Positions 32,397 to 44,872 are shown, numbered from the stretch's first letter. The stretch: DNA of 64,000 nucleotides from Astragalus membranaceus (GCA_039519185.1 CM076846.1:105186442-105250441), one strand, 5' to 3'. The notes: generated by a model from the letters alone, not told the origin. A program made the numbers and translations.

Positions 32397-34466
32397 CTAG
32401 TACTATACCCGTGCATCCGTACGGGCCGATCGCGTTACGTCATACGATTACCTCAAATAGAAACGTTAGTTTGAAATCTCATTAATCTAAAATCAATTGT
32501 AAAATATAGAGGATGACTTGCATACGAACAGGTGCTGTCGTGTTCTTTTTAGGAATGAATTTAGACAGTATTTAAATAGTCTGAACATTACCCCGTGAAA
32601 ATAAAGAAAAATTTAAAGTAGATAAAAAATGAGTTTCAAATAAAAAATTGATAAATATTAAAACTAAAAATATAAAAGTATCATTTAAAAACAATATGTG
32701 CATTTATCTCGTGTGTTTTTATATAATGCAGTGTTTTTTTATATATCAGTGTTGTTATCCCATGTTTTTTTTATATATCAGTGCAACTATCCCGTGTTTT
32801 TATATTTATCATTGCAATTATCCCCGTATTTTTTTATATATCAGTGCAGTTGTCCTGTGTGTTTTTATGTATCAGTGCAGTTATCTCATAGTTTCAATTG
32901 ATTATTTGAGTTGGTTAGTAGATTATTATAGATAGTGAAAGATAGATAGTAGATTATCAATAACAAATATTTATCTCGTGTTTTTTTTATATATCAGTAA
33001 CAATTATTTGTCCTTTTTTAGGTATTAGTGACAAATATTTGTCGTTTTCAAATATTTATCCCTTCTTGTTTTTTTAGATAGTAGTTTTCAAAAACTATAA
33101 TTATCAATGGCAAATATTAATCCCGTGTTTTTTTATATATCACTGCAGTTATCCCCGTGTTTTTTATATATCCATGCAGTTATCTGGTAGTTTCAATTGA
33201 TTATTTTAGTTGATAGTAGATTATAGTGGATAGTAAATTTGTTAGATAATAGATTATCAATAAGAAATAATTGTTTTAACTATTAATTAGTAATTTAAAT
33301 AGTCAATAAGTCTGCTTATTTAATTATCAATGACAAATATTAATCTCGTGTTTTGTTATATATCAATGCAGTTATCTCGTAGTTTCAATTAATTATTTTA
33401 GTTGATTAATAGATTATAGTAAACAGTAAAAGAGAGATAGTAGATTATCAATAAGAAATATTTATTTTAAATATTAATCAGTAGTTTAAATAGTCATTAA
33501 ATATTATTGTTTTTTAGATAGTAGGTTTATAGTAGTCTTCCAAAAATTTAATTATCAATGACAAATATTAATCTTTTTTCTTTTTATATATTTGTGTAGT
33601 TATCCCGTGTGTTTTTATATATCATTGCAGTTATCTCATAGTTTCAATTAATTATTTGAGTTAGTAGATTATTGCAGTTATCCCGTATTTTTATATTAGA
33701 TTATTTGAGTTGATTGGTAGATTATAGTAGATTATAGTAGATTATTGCAGTATCACGTGTTTTTTTAGATAGTAGTTTTATAGTAGTTTTCCAAAATTAT
33801 AATTATCAATAGTAAATATTAATTAAAAATTGTCAAAAAAAATTATAAATATCAATGGTAAATATTAATCCCGTGTTTTTTTATATATCACTACAGTTAT
33901 CCCGTGTTTTTTATTTATCAGTGCAGTTATCTTGTAATTTCAATTGATTATTTTAGTTGATTAGTAGATTATAGTAGATAATAAAAGTTAGATATTAGAT
34001 TATCAATAACAGATATTTGTTTTAAATATTAATTACTAATTTAAATAGTCATTAAGTCATCTTGTTTTTTAGATAGTAGGTTTATAGTAGTAGTCTTCAA
34101 AAATTTTAATTAAAGTAGTGTTTGTATAAATTTAGAAATTTAGTTAAAAGAATTAAAGTGAAGTGATAAGAGAAAGAGAATAATTATTTATGGGAAAAGT
34201 AAAGTAAAAAGAAAAAAAAGGAAGAAAGAGAGTGTAAAAGAAAAGTGAAAATGAGGAAAGAGAGTGTAAGAAGAAAGAGAAAAAAGGAAGAAAGAGAGTG
34301 TAAGAAAAAAGTGGAAAGTAAGAAAGAGAGTGTAAGAATAAAGAGAAAAAAAAGAAGAAATAAAGTGTAATGACATTTTTACCCTAAAAAATTTGAGGTG
34401 TCTTTTAGATAAAATAGGGCTATTGGTAAAATCATATGTGGTGAATTTGTATAAATCTATAATAGA
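32397..34466 (-). mobile_element. Helitron, non-autonomous, minus strand (2070 bp)
   Basis: Read on the minus strand it begins TCTATTATAGATTTATACAA at 34466. It ends with a hairpin (CCCGT...ACGGG, 32408-32425) and TATAGTACTAG at 32397, followed by T. There is no target duplication. In copy 1 of the segmental duplication (11053-11065) the flanking bases are contiguous, so both ends are exact. It inserted between two T residues. It encodes no Rep/helicase. The interior repeats phrases of the type CACGGGATAACTGCACTGAT, each followed by ATATAAAAAA, and has a CT-rich block near the 5' end. The same family is at 58164-60553. Confidence 0.9.
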
Positions 34467-34589
34467 AACTCACATACTTTTTGAATGGAAAGTGTTAATG
34501 TGTTAGCTTGTCAAGTTCTAACCTCTAACCTCCTTAAGCATTCTTTAGTTCACGAACTGAACTTTCACATCAAGACAATCAGTGACAGA

Positions 34590-34860
34590 TATATACAATG
34601 ATAGATCTAGAAATTTTTTAGTGGGGGAAAAATAGGCTATAATATTTTTCCAAAAAACGTACTGGTAAGCTTTTACAAAATAGATAATTTCATTACATAA
34701 AACTCCTAAAACACCTAATATTCTACAAATTACATAATTAAAAAGACAATTATTGCCAACTTGTTCTCTTTTTTATTTTCCTCTTGTGAATTTCTGCATT
34801 TGGTTTAAAATATTCTCTTATGGAGACGGTTCTTATTTTTTATGGAGGCAAAATAAATTT

Positions 34861-34934
<74 letters not shown>

Positions 34935-34990
34935 CAACATAATTTTTCAAGTTGGGACAAATGTCACCAATTAATTATAAGTGGATGTGT
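34590..34990 (-). mobile_element. hAT-type MITE, copy-2 version, with expanded TA tract
   Basis: It matches the reverse complement of the complete MITE at 49485-49825 from CAATGATAGATCTAGAAATT through CTCTTGTGAATTTCTGCATT to TTTTTCAAGTTGGGACAAAT. A (TA)n tract of about 68 bases (34863-34931) expands the middle. The copy-1 version (11191-11475) is broken in the same tract. Confidence 0.65.
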
Positions 34991-35167
34991 CTCTGTATAT
35001 ACATATATAGGGGCAATCGCCCCCATGCACCCAATAAAAATTAAGAAAAATACTTAGTAATTAATTTTTTATATACCCCCATGCATTAAGACATTGGCTT
35101 CATATTTATTGAAACACACAAGCTCAAAATCATTTTCTTTTGTTGAGAGAGAGAGACTGAATTGAAC

Positions 35168-36620
35168 CTATTGTAATTTTTTTTCTGAAAAACAAAAGTA
35201 TATTATATATAAAGATGAGAAGGGTTTCGATTGGACACTAGGGGTATCCAAACCGAAACAAAGAGCAAAGTCACAACATGGCTCGTTAGCATCTAGAAAT
35301 ACACAAAATAGGAGCCACATGCCACTCATAATAAATACAATGAGGACCCGAAGATCTATCAATAAACCACCTCTATGACAGTGATTTAACCCGACCGACC
35401 ACAAAGTCTCGATCTGGAATTCTATCCGAGAAAATACAACCATTACGCGCATCCCATAATAGCCATAAGACAGAATGCCAAATGAGACTCAGGCCACGCT
35501 TCGCCCTCGCCCCACTAGGGGTGGCAAAAAAACCCGGACTCGCGTGTAAAACCCACCACGGGTCCGGGGCAGGTAGTCAAACGGGTACCCACAGGCCAAA
35601 TAAACGGATATTTTGACTACCCGTCAATAAACGGGGAGGGTCCGGGTAGCAGGGTACCCGTACCCGCGGGTACCCATACCCGTTAGTAAATATAGTTGTT
35701 TAAGTGGATGTTTATTTATCATCTATTATTGTTGTTTAAGTGGATGTTTATTCACATTCTATTGTTGTTGTTGTTTAAGTGGATGTTTATTCACATTCTG
35801 TTGTATCTTTTATCCTAATATTTTGGATAATGTTTAGTTGTTATTTTTCAAGTTTCTATTATCATAATTCTAGTTTCTTTATCTCCATTCATTAACAATT
35901 ATATGTTAATAAATAGTTGATAAGATAAATGCATAACGGAATGCGTAATTTTTTATATAAATGAATCAAAAAAAGTGTTAAAAAAATTAATTTTCTATGG
36001 TATTTCAAATTTTATTTTTAAAAGTTTTTTTTATTAATTTACAAGTACCCGTGGGTACCCATTTAAAAAAATACCCGTTTAAGACCCGCTAAGAGGGTGC
36101 CCACGCGGGTCCAGGGCGGGTCCGAGGCCCATTTATAATAAACGGGGAGGGTCTGGGTAGTGAGATACCCGTGCCCGCCCCGCCCCGTTGACATCCCTAC
36201 GCCCCACGACCAAAAGCACACACTGTCGCGAAGAGAGTGAATAGATCCAGCGGCAAAGGTAGCTGCCACCCTAACCAGTGGAATACATCATACCAAACCG
36301 ATATCGCTAGGGGACACCTCAAGAACAGGTGAGCTGAAGATTCCATCGATTCCCCACAGATGGCGCAGGATGCTAGTGATTCATCCGGAATAACTCGGCG
36401 ACGAAGCAGGTTCATCCTCTTGGGTACCCGATCCAAGAGAAGCTGCCAAGAGAATGCAATGACTTTTGAGGGAGCGAAGCTCCGCCAAAGACTACCCAAG
36501 ATCTCCACCCGATCGTCAGAGAGACCCAATGCACTACCAAGATCCTCCGATAGGGCCCCATATGCCGATCTCACAGAATATACACTTGAGACATCCCCGA
36601 GCCAAACCCAACTATTGTAA
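35168..36620 (-). mobile_element. L1-type LINE, 3' fragment, split by a hAT element
   Basis: Minus-strand coding from 36574 reads LGSLWRSFAPSKVIAFSWQL, VPKRMNLLRRRVI, SCAICGESMESSAHLFLRC and VWYDVFHWLGWQLP, then is cut at 36200. It resumes below 35515 as SLIWHSVLWLLWDARNGCIF and RIPDRDFVVGRVKSLS. This is the zf-RVT tail of a LINE reverse transcriptase. The 3' end lies near 35170. Stop codons are present in the lower part. The split is explained exactly by the hAT insertion at 35516-36199. Confidence 0.85.
35516..36199. mobile_element. Non-autonomous hAT element (684 bp) inside the LINE
   Basis: Termini TAGGGGTGGCAA and TTGACATCCCTA are inverted with two mismatches. A perfect 8-bp duplication, CGCCCCAC, flanks it (35508-35515 and 36200-36207), the hAT signature. 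The ends are GC-rich with repeated ACCCG and GGGTACCC words (35560-35690 and 36050-36190), forming partly paired subterminal regions around an AT-rich centre. A phrase TGTTTAAGTGGATGTTTATT is repeated three times near 35695-35790. No coding capacity. Confidence 0.93.
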
Positions 36621-37218
36621 TAACCTATGATCTTAGTCGCGATGATCCTAATACAACATCGATTGCAATTGTGTACGGTCTAGGCACACACAAAACTTAA
36701 TGTCATGGTGTAAATTGATGTTGTAAACGTTTTTTTAAAAAACGTAATGGTTTAATCTAGCGTTATAAGAAAGTAGAGAAAGCAATACAAGAGACAAAAT
36801 CAAAATATCTCAGAAAGAGAAAGAGAGAGACCGAGATAAGTATGCGTACCATAACTTGTGATGATTTGAGAGAACCCAAAGCGCTTGAGAAAAAAATTAA
36901 AGCTTTGAGTAACAAAGAAAATGACAACTATTTGCATCTCAAGCATTGTAAATGAAGATTGTGGAGGGAAAATGGAATGACTAGCCCATAAACTATCACC
37001 TGCAACACATTTTGGGAAGTGTTTTTTTTTTGCAAAATAGAGGGACTAAATTGAAGCATTTTAAAAAAAAGTCAAGGACTCACAAGATAGGTATGGGGAA
37101 TACTCATTAAAATTACGTCTAACTCTAGTCTTCTACCAAAATCGAGTCATTAGTGCAACTAATTAATTTTATGGAAATAATATAACTATAAGTGTTTCTG
37201 TATTATAACAAACAAGTC
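36621..37218. other. Stretch without recognised features
   Basis: AT-rich, with short A runs and no open frame or transposon end I can support. Confidence 0.5.
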
Positions 37219-37790
37219 CTCATGGGGCGTGTTGCCCCTTCTGTTTTGAGCAGGATGAGTCAATTCCACATTTATTTTTCTTGTGCAGGTGTTCTGGGTT
37301 AGTTTGGCTTACTATTCAGAATTGGTCGGGCTGGGCGATTTTAGATACTCTAAAAGGCGTGGATCATTTTCGGGCTCATGGATTGCATTTTGTATCGAAG
37401 AAGGCGGGTAGATTGAAGTATTTGATGTAGATGGTTGTTATTTGGTGTATATGGTTACATCGGAACAATATTCTCTTCAGAGGTCAAGTTTTTAATCCGC
37501 AAGTGGTTGCTAACCATGTTATGTCTATAACATGGACTTGGTATAGCAAAGAAGGTCGCAATTCAACTTTTAAACTTTCTGATTGATGGGATAATCCTTT
37601 TGATTGTATGAACTCGGTGTGATTGACTTTTAGCGTCAATCTTCCTGAGATACTCTTTTTTCCTCCTTGTGTCTTTCTCCTATGGGGTTTTGGCCCAATG
37701 AGGTTTTAATGAGGCCCCTTGTATATGTACTGGTTGGGGTGCCCGCTTGCACCCCCTTTTATGTAATTTTTTGCTTATAAAAGAAAGTCA
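37219..37790 (+). mobile_element. L1-type LINE, 3' fragment
   Basis: The frame reads CPFCFEQDESIPHLFFLC, RCSGLVWLTIQNWSGW, HFRAHGLHFVSKKAGRLKYL, VIWCIWLHRNNILFRGQVFN and ANHVMSITWTWYSKEG. The segment ends in GGGGTGCCCGCTTGCACCCC and a tail ending TGCTTATAAAAGAAA. It is the same subfamily as 1810-2310 and is truncated at the 5' side. Its coding part is only lightly damaged (TAG at about 37428, TGA near 37586). Confidence 0.8.
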
Positions 37791-39166
37791 AAGGGCAACC
37801 AAGTCATTAGTATTCACATGGAAGTATTTTTCTATTATGAGTTCTCATTGCAATTTGTTAGAAAATACAATTAAAATTCATGGGTAACAAAGCTGAACAA
37901 TAAGAGGCATTATGATACTCCCTTCGTCCTACAATGCAATTGATTTTCACATTTGATTAATTCACACAAATTAAAAGAAGTTTATACATGAAAGAAAAAG
38001 AATAGAAATTTTGCTGGTTCCATTAGAAGATAAGTATTTAAATGTTGTCTCTTTCGACCAATTACTACGAACGTTCACACCTCAAGTTCTTTGGCAGGTT
38101 TGCTAACTTCCACAGCACCATAGCTACATTTCTGGTACCTATCAAGAGTCTTTAGCATGCTGTTTTGAAAGCAAAAAAAAGGGAAGAACCGTTAAATTGA
38201 TGATGTATGTTATATGGATACTCATATCACAACATTAAAAAGATGTCATTAGCAATATATTTAACCACCATCTATATGTTTGTAAATTGTATGTGATTTT
38301 TTAGTGGTGTCCTTATGCTATGTATCTTCTTAACTATTTTTTTTAAAAGGAGTATAGTCATTAGAAGGAGGGTGCTTCAGGTGCTTCAGGTTCTTTTTTA
38401 AAAGGAGTATAGTGGTTTCCTTATTAACAATTTATTTAACCACCATCTTTTTGATGATGCGTGTTTTGATCCATCATTATTTTTGGTATTCTTGCATATA
38501 TTCTATTTGGTTGGATTTACCTTGTTTTGCTTGGAGTCTCTTCTAAGCTTGTGTGTGCTTCAGGTGAGGGACCACTCAATTGATCTACTATTTCCTATGC
38601 ACCTGTGAACCATAGATGCAATGCACACATGATAATTTTATATTTTTCCTATGTTCAATGCAATGCATTAAATTTTTTTATTGTTACACATTATTTCCTC
38701 ACTTTCACACTACCATAATGACTGATGTGTGATATTGATAAATGGGAGTAATCATTTTCTTAATGAGTTTAGCTTGTTTCTGATTTAAGGTACTAGTTCG
38801 ACAATCAAGTTTAATATGGTCAATTTTTTTAGCTTATACTACTAGGGAGTTGTTAAAATTTTACTTGGATGAATTGAAAACTATGCTACTGGTTTTGTAA
38901 GGCCACGTTTTTTCTACAAATACATATCAGATTTCTAAATTCTTTATCCTTTTTGATGAAGAAAATGTGAATTGGATTTCATGCCAATAAAACATGAATA
39001 GACCAGACCTTTAGGGATTGATTGAGTTCAGTATTTGGGATTGATTTTGGAAGCTAGTACTGTCTTTGTCTAAGTATTTGACCTAAGTAGCCGTGAGTTG
39101 TTTAAATATGTAGCTTCTTAGTTGTTAGAAGTGGTTGATTTTGTTTTTATTTTAGCATTTTAGATT

Positions 39167-39209
<43 letters not shown>

Positions 39210-39236
39210 GGCATCCATCGTTTACATTCTTGTGTT

Positions 39237-39286
<50 letters not shown>

Positions 39287-39311
39287 ATATTGACAATTTT
39301 AAATGTGCAGA
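37791..39311. other. No gene recognised; contains a piece related to the duplicated block
   Basis: 37838-38000 resembles the duplicated sequence at 7558-7700 (GAGTTCTCATTGCAATTTGT, GGTAACAAAGCTGAACAATA, GATACTCCCTTCGTCC), so the repeat behind the duplication exists elsewhere as well. The remainder is AT-rich. It ends with two (CT)n microsatellites at 39170-39205 and 39238-39283. Any 5' terminus of the downstream CACTA element should be here, but I could not find one. Confidence 0.45.
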
Positions 39312-42300
39312 ATGGAATTTCCTCCTTCGCACCGCCTTTGGATGTATGATAGGTTGTTTCCAAAAAAGCGGGTTTGAAACAATCTTTTGTAGATGGCGTC
39401 TGGGAGTTTATTCTTTTTGCAATGACACAAGAACAATTTAGAGTTGAAGGGGGGATTCGATGTCCGTGCGTCAAATGCGAATGTGGAAAGATTAGGAATC
39501 CATCGGAGGTCATTGATCACTTGAAGAAAGTTGGGTTTAGGCCTAATTATTGGATTTGGACGAGTAATGGTGAGAAAGGGTTTTATGTCGTCCCATTGGT
39601 TGGAGAAAATTGCAAGGGTGCTGCAAGTAATTCCGCGGATATAGGATGTGGTGAACAGATCAACTTGATGCTGAATATGGTTTGTGACGGTCATGGGGTG
39701 AATGTGTCATTCGAGGAAGAGCAATATGATAACATGGAAGAGCTTCCGAATGAGCAAGCACAGAGGTTCAATAATATGTTGTTATAAATGCAAACAAACC
39801 ATTGTTTGAAGGGTCATCAAACTCAAAGTTATCGATTTGTGCGAAGCTTTTAGCTCTCAAATCGTTGAGTAATACATCTAAGGTGGGAATGGACTTGATA
39901 TGTGATATGATGTCAGGCGTGACACCTATGAATGAAAATTTGCCAAAGAATTTTTACGAGGCTAAGAGGTTAGTTTCTAAGTTGGGATTGGAAGCTAGAA
40001 GGATCGATTGCTGTCCGGAAGGTCACATGTTGTATTATGACAATGAGTTTGGGAAAAAGGATGTTGCTCTACTCGAATGCAAATTTTGTAATGCGCCGAG
40101 GTATCATGCTCGCAAAAGGGGGACTAGTAGTAAAGAATAAACCAGTTCCAGTGAAGTCAATGTTCTATTTGCCAATAATTCCAAGGTTGCAGAGAATGTT
40201 TGCATCCGAGCACATTGCAGAGAATATGACGTGGCATTTTGAGAATAAATGTCCCGGTGTGTTGCGTCATCCGTCTGATGGGGAAGCATGGAAACACTTT
40301 GATCGGGTACAACCCGAGTTTGCAGCGGATCCACGCAACGTACGACTTGGGTTATGCTCTGATGGTTTTACGCCATATACCCAAGCATCGGTTTCGCCAT
40401 ATTCTTGCTGGCCCGTTATTGTTACCCCGTACAACCTTCCCCCTGAGATGTGCATGACTAAACCTTACATGTTTTAGACTTGTCTGAACCTGTCCCAGAA
40501 AATCCAAAAGCAGGCATTGACATCTATTTAGAACCACTAATTGATGATTTGAAGAGGTTGTGGGATGGTGTCTTGACTTACGATTACGCACGGAAGGAGA
40601 ATTTTATGATGAGAGCCGCTTTGATGTGGACCATTAATGACTTCCCTGCTTATGGCATGTTGTTTGGTTGGCAAACTCATGGTAAATTAGCATGTCCACA
40701 TTGTATGGAGCATACAAAGGCATTTACCTTGAAACACGGGGGTAAGAGTTCTTGGTTTGACTTGCATCGTAGGTTTTTACCACATGATAATGCATTTAGA
40801 AGGAACAAGAATGCATTTAAGAAGAAGGAAGTTGAAAATGATGAGCCGCCTCCTCGGTTGACTCCAGACCAGGTTTGGGATAGAGCTAGAGATTTGCCCA
40901 AAATCACAGATGATCCCCTTGTTGCTCGATTTCATGGATATGGACAAGCGCATAATTGGACAAAGAGGAGTATCTTTTGAGATCTCCCATATTGAAAAGA
41001 TAATTTATTGAGGCACAATCTTGATGTGATGCACATAGAGAAGAATTTTTTTGACAATATATTTAACATAGTGATGAACATAAAGGGCAAAACAAAGGCC
41101 AATGATAAGGCGAGATTGGACGTTGCTCTTTACTGCAACCGAAAGGACTTAAATTTGAAGCCACAAGCTAATGGAAAGATGCTCAAACCCAAAGCATGTT
41201 ACTCATTAACTATCGAGCAAACAAATTCAGTTTATCAGTGGATAAAAGAACTGAAACTCCCAGATGGATATTCTTCTAATTTGGCAAGATGTGTTGATGT
41301 GAATAAGAGAAGAATGATTGGGATGAAAAGCCATGATTGTCATGTATTTATGGAATGTTTACTCCCTATTGCATTTAGTTCTTTACCGGCGCATGTTCTA
41401 AATCCGCTAACTGAAGTGAGTCAATTTTTTAAGGATTTGTGTTCTACGTCTTTAAGAGATGTTGACCTTGTTAAGATGGAACAGAACATTTCATTCATTC
41501 TGTGTAAGATGGAGAGAGTATTTCCACCTGGTTTCTTTGATTCTATGGAGCATCTCCCCGTTCATCTAGTATATGAAGCAAGACTTGGTGGGCCAGTTCT
41601 GTACAGGTGGATGTATCCATTTGAAAGGTATCATTTTGAGAACATATTCATTTTTTCCTTTTTAGGTCAGTATAATTTTCTATCTAATCAAGTTATTTTA
41701 TAGATTCATGGGTGATTCTAAACGATCGGTGAAAAACAAGGCGAGAGTTGAAGGATCGATTTGTGTATCATACCTACACCGCGAAATAACCCACTTTTGC
41801 TCACATTATTTCACCAACTTCACGTTGAGAAATAAAAGGAATGAAATGCAAAATGATTGTGTTAGACACTCATTAATGTTATCGGTCTTCAACCAATCTG
41901 GTCGCCATTCTGGGAAGGAGTCGATTCATTGGTTAACGGATGCGGAGTATAAGTCAGCTCATGTTCATGTGTTGAACAATTGCGTTGAAGTTAAGCCATA
42001 CATTGAGTACGTATATCAATATTTTCATTCAATTAATTGTTCATATCTGACAGCTCATTTAGTACGTATCATCTAATTTGATCAGGTCATTCTTGTTATC
42101 TGAAGACGTAAGAGATGATCAGGCATCTGCTCATATATATGAAAATTTTCCAAAATGGTTTCAAGAAAAAGTAAGTGTTGAGTTACTTGTTCCTCAACCT
42201 TAATCATATGTTCGTCACGAAATATGTTGTTTGTATGTCACGTACGTAGGTTTACTCCGAGGAACCAACTCCAATCAATCAACACTTGAGAAACTTATCT

Positions 42301-42928
42301 GATGGTCCTTATTCGAGAGTGAAAGAGTATCACACATTTCTCATGGACGAGAAACAAAGCAACAATTAACAGTGGAGTTTATGTGAAAGGGGTCAATGAA
42401 GGAGGTGAAGATGATTATTATGGTGTAATCCAACACATTTATGAACTAGAGTTCAGTGCGTTAGACTACGCTAAAACTGTAGTGTTGTTTTATTGTGACT
42501 GGTTTGATCCGTCAGCTATAAGCACCAAAATGGATCCAAAGTATAATAGAGTGGACATACGAATGGACAAAAGATATCCAGCGTTTGATCCGTTTATAAT
42601 GGCAGAGAATGTGAGACAAGTGTACTATGTTCCTTATCCATCAACTCGAAGAGACAAGCGAGATTGGTGTGTCGCAATCAAGACAAAGCCAATGAGTCAC
42701 ATTGAAACAGATGAGCCAGTGGAAGATGTTCCCTATCAGACAGATGATATGTCACCTGTAAATGAAGTTAATGAACTTGAACTAATTTCTATCTTATGTG
42801 ATTTGGAAAGCAATGGTGAAGAAGTGGATCCAAATAACTTGGAAGGAGAGGACTTACATGAGGTTACAGTTGATATAGAAGACGAAGACGTTGAAGAAGA
42901 TGAAGATGATGAATGGCCAGAAGATTAG
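39312..42928 (+). pseudogene. CACTA TNP2-like transposase (TNPD type), multiply frameshifted
   Basis: From ATG 39312 come the transposase-associated zinc domain (RLWMYDRLFP, IRCPCVKCECGKI, SEVIDHLKKVGFRPNYWIW), then the tnp2 family core (PLFEGSSNSKLSICAKLLAL, IDCCPEGHMLYYDN, CWPVIVTPYNLPPEMCMTK, MWTINDFPAYGMLFGWQTHG, LRHNLDVMHIEKNFFDNIFN). Further on are MEHLPVHLVYEARLGGPVLY (DUF4218 type) and IYELEFSALDYAKTVVLFYC (DUF4216 type), with an acidic tail ending EDEDDEWPED at 42928. Breaks: frame change near 39370, stop near 39785, frame change near 40130, TAG at 40475-40477, and TGA at 40978-40980. Introns are likely near 41670-41705, 42005-42080 and 42170-42250. The protein would cut CACTA termini; this copy is dead. 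Confidence 0.88.
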
Positions 42929-42942
42929 ATATATATAATGTG

Positions 42943-43090
42943 TTTGTGTTTGAATTGTGTGAATTGATGTATCCAAACAACTTGAACCGCTTTTAATTCA
43001 TGTTTGTGTTTGAATTGTGTGTGAATGGATGTATCCAAACAACTTGAACCGCTTTGTAATTTATGCTTGTGTTTGAATTGTCTGTGAATT
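42943..43090. repeat. Tandem repeat, about 65-bp unit
   Basis: TGTTTGTGTTTGAATTGTGT followed by GTATCCAAACAACTTGAACC recurs twice, with a third partial copy ending near 43090. It separates the two CACTA genes. Confidence 0.8.
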
Positions 43091-43592
43091 GTTTCATGAG
43101 TTTTTTTAGAAGTAACGTTTATGTTTTTAAATTGTTTGTGTTTGTGTTTGTGTTTAATTTCCTCTGCAGCATGGCATCAGGTGGAGGTGATTCGTCGCGA
43201 CCTAGACCGCCCCATGATCGTAAGGGGAAGTCTAAAGTTGTCCCTCGTCGAAAGAAAAGGGTGATATGCGTCGAGGACATAGGCGACTATTCAGAGATGC
43301 CTACGACATCTACCCCTACACAGACACGCTCAGCACATGTAGGTAGAGTGATATCAATGCAGAGTCCTCCGACACAGACACAACAGACCTCTCACTACAA
43401 GAAAAGAAGCCATTAGCGACGGAAATTAGCGAGGGACTAATGGTCCCTCGCAAAAATTGGGGTTAGCGACGGAATTTGCGAGAGAATAGGGGCTGTCGTA
43501 TTTTTGAGAATTAGCGACGGCATTTTAGACATTAGCGAGGGAATTTCCGTCGCTAATGGCAAAAGTAAAAATATTTACGAGGGAATGTCAGT

Positions 43593-44872
43593 TGTTAGGA
43601 CTTTGGTAAGTGTACCAAATGTCGTCGCAAGTAATAAAATACGGTAAGTAACCGGTCGATTCCACAGGGATTGCGCGTTGAAAACAGTAGCAAAGTTGTA
43701 AATTCTTAGATTGTAAAGGTTTTGGTAATTGAGTAATCAGTAACAGTACACAAACGTGAATTAAGAATACGAGAAAAACGACTAGGGATCGAATCCTCTC
43801 ACCTCGCCTATCACATGAACCTTAGCCAATTCAAGTTAATTATTCAATTTCTAGATTCAATTCACTAATTAAGGTCAAGGGCAATTCCTTGCCTCAAGAC
43901 CCCTATTACCCTAAGAGTTACCCTAATTCCTTAGGTGAGTCATGCCAGAGGGTAACGCATTAAGATTAAGAATTTTAATGAATTCACATAAGCTACCACA
44001 TATTCCTATGATGATTACTAGCATGTGATCTAACTACCCAATTTCCAGCTACTAATTCATATTCCTATGCAATCACTAGCCTGGATCATCACAATTATCA
44101 TATGTAATTGAAAAACATTAAGAACATAGGTATTTAGACAAAGTAAATCGAATAACAACTGAATTGATTAGAACAATGGTTCACATGATAGGGTTGGGAG
44201 ATTCATCTCTCCCTAATCTAAGCAAATTAGTTACAATCCATCCTAAGAGTAGAAACCAACATAAAATAGAAAACAAACATAAAGGAAGACATTAGAACCT
44301 TCAATCCCTTGTTCCCAAGTGGTGAGAAGGCCCCAAAATCGCACCCTCCAGCTGCTCCAAAATGTGGCTCAGATCCCAAGACGAACTCCCTTGGAAAAAA
44401 TGCTGAAACTGCTTTAAAACCCTAATTTTCACGCACCATCGCGACGCGACCCGTGACCATCGCGTCACGAAATAAGACAGAAGCATCTGGCTTCGCAAAA
44501 CTGTTCCTGATCGCGTCGCGAACCCTACTGGTCGCGACGCGAAATAGCACAGAAAGTCCTGGCTTTGCAAAACTCCTCCTGGTCGCGTCGCGAATCCTCC
44601 TGGTCGCGACGCGATATTGAACAGAAATCAAATCCCTCCATTTTGCTGCATTTCCGGGCAAGTGTCTGGTTCGCCGAAATGATGCCACAACCAATTAGAG
44701 GTCTTCAAGTCCAATTTAGCTCCAAAAGTGAAGGAATTACTTACAAATGAACTTCCTACTACAATTATCTAAAACTAGACTAAATCCCCAGATAATGACT
44801 GTGATACAATGAAAAACCTGCACAATTGGTCCTAAAAATACATAACTTACATCATATGATTGAGAGTCAACA
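43593..44872. mobile_element. Solo LTR (1280 bp) inside the nested CACTA
   Basis: TGTTAGGACT...GAGTCAACA, starting TG and ending CA, with a perfect 5-bp duplication TCAGT (43588-43592 and 44873-44877). It holds no primer site, polypurine tract or coding domain. It is therefore most likely a solo LTR left by recombination, although a short non-autonomous LTR element is possible. The phrase GGTCGATTCCACAGGGATTG (43654-43673) is reminiscent of many plant LTRs. A GC-rich tandem array with GGTCGCGACGCGA-type palindromes lies at 44440-44640. Confidence 0.82.
44440..44640. repeat. GC-rich tandem array with TCGCGACGCGA words
   Basis: Units of about 60-66 bases carry alternating GATCGCGTCGCGAA, TGGTCGCGACGCGA, AGCACAGAAAG and CTGGCTTTGCAAAACT phrases, three to four times. 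The CpG density is far above the surroundings. Confidence 0.8.

Larger units (their letters stand above)
11907..34930 (+). repeat. Tandem segmental duplication, copy 2, expanded by nested insertions
   Basis: Segments 11907-12003, 18680-19542, 27150-29254, 31066-32396 and 34467-34930 follow copy 1 (6256-11475) in order and orientation. Subtracting the CACTA, Gypsy, MULE and Helitron insertions with their target duplications leaves about 4844 bp, close to the 4896 bp of copy 1 minus its MITE. One substitution block differs: 29033-29165 replaces the sequence matching copy 1 at about 9061-9315. The replacement looks like material from the MULE-like repeat (GACGTCCACTTTTTGAC, as at 10088-10104). 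Confidence 0.85.

Noticed and set aside
32648..32935. Open frames of the type YISVLLSHVFF repeated, suggesting a membrane protein
   Set aside because: They translate the Helitron's TTTTATATATCAGTGCAGTT repeats; the mirror appears at 60046-60252.
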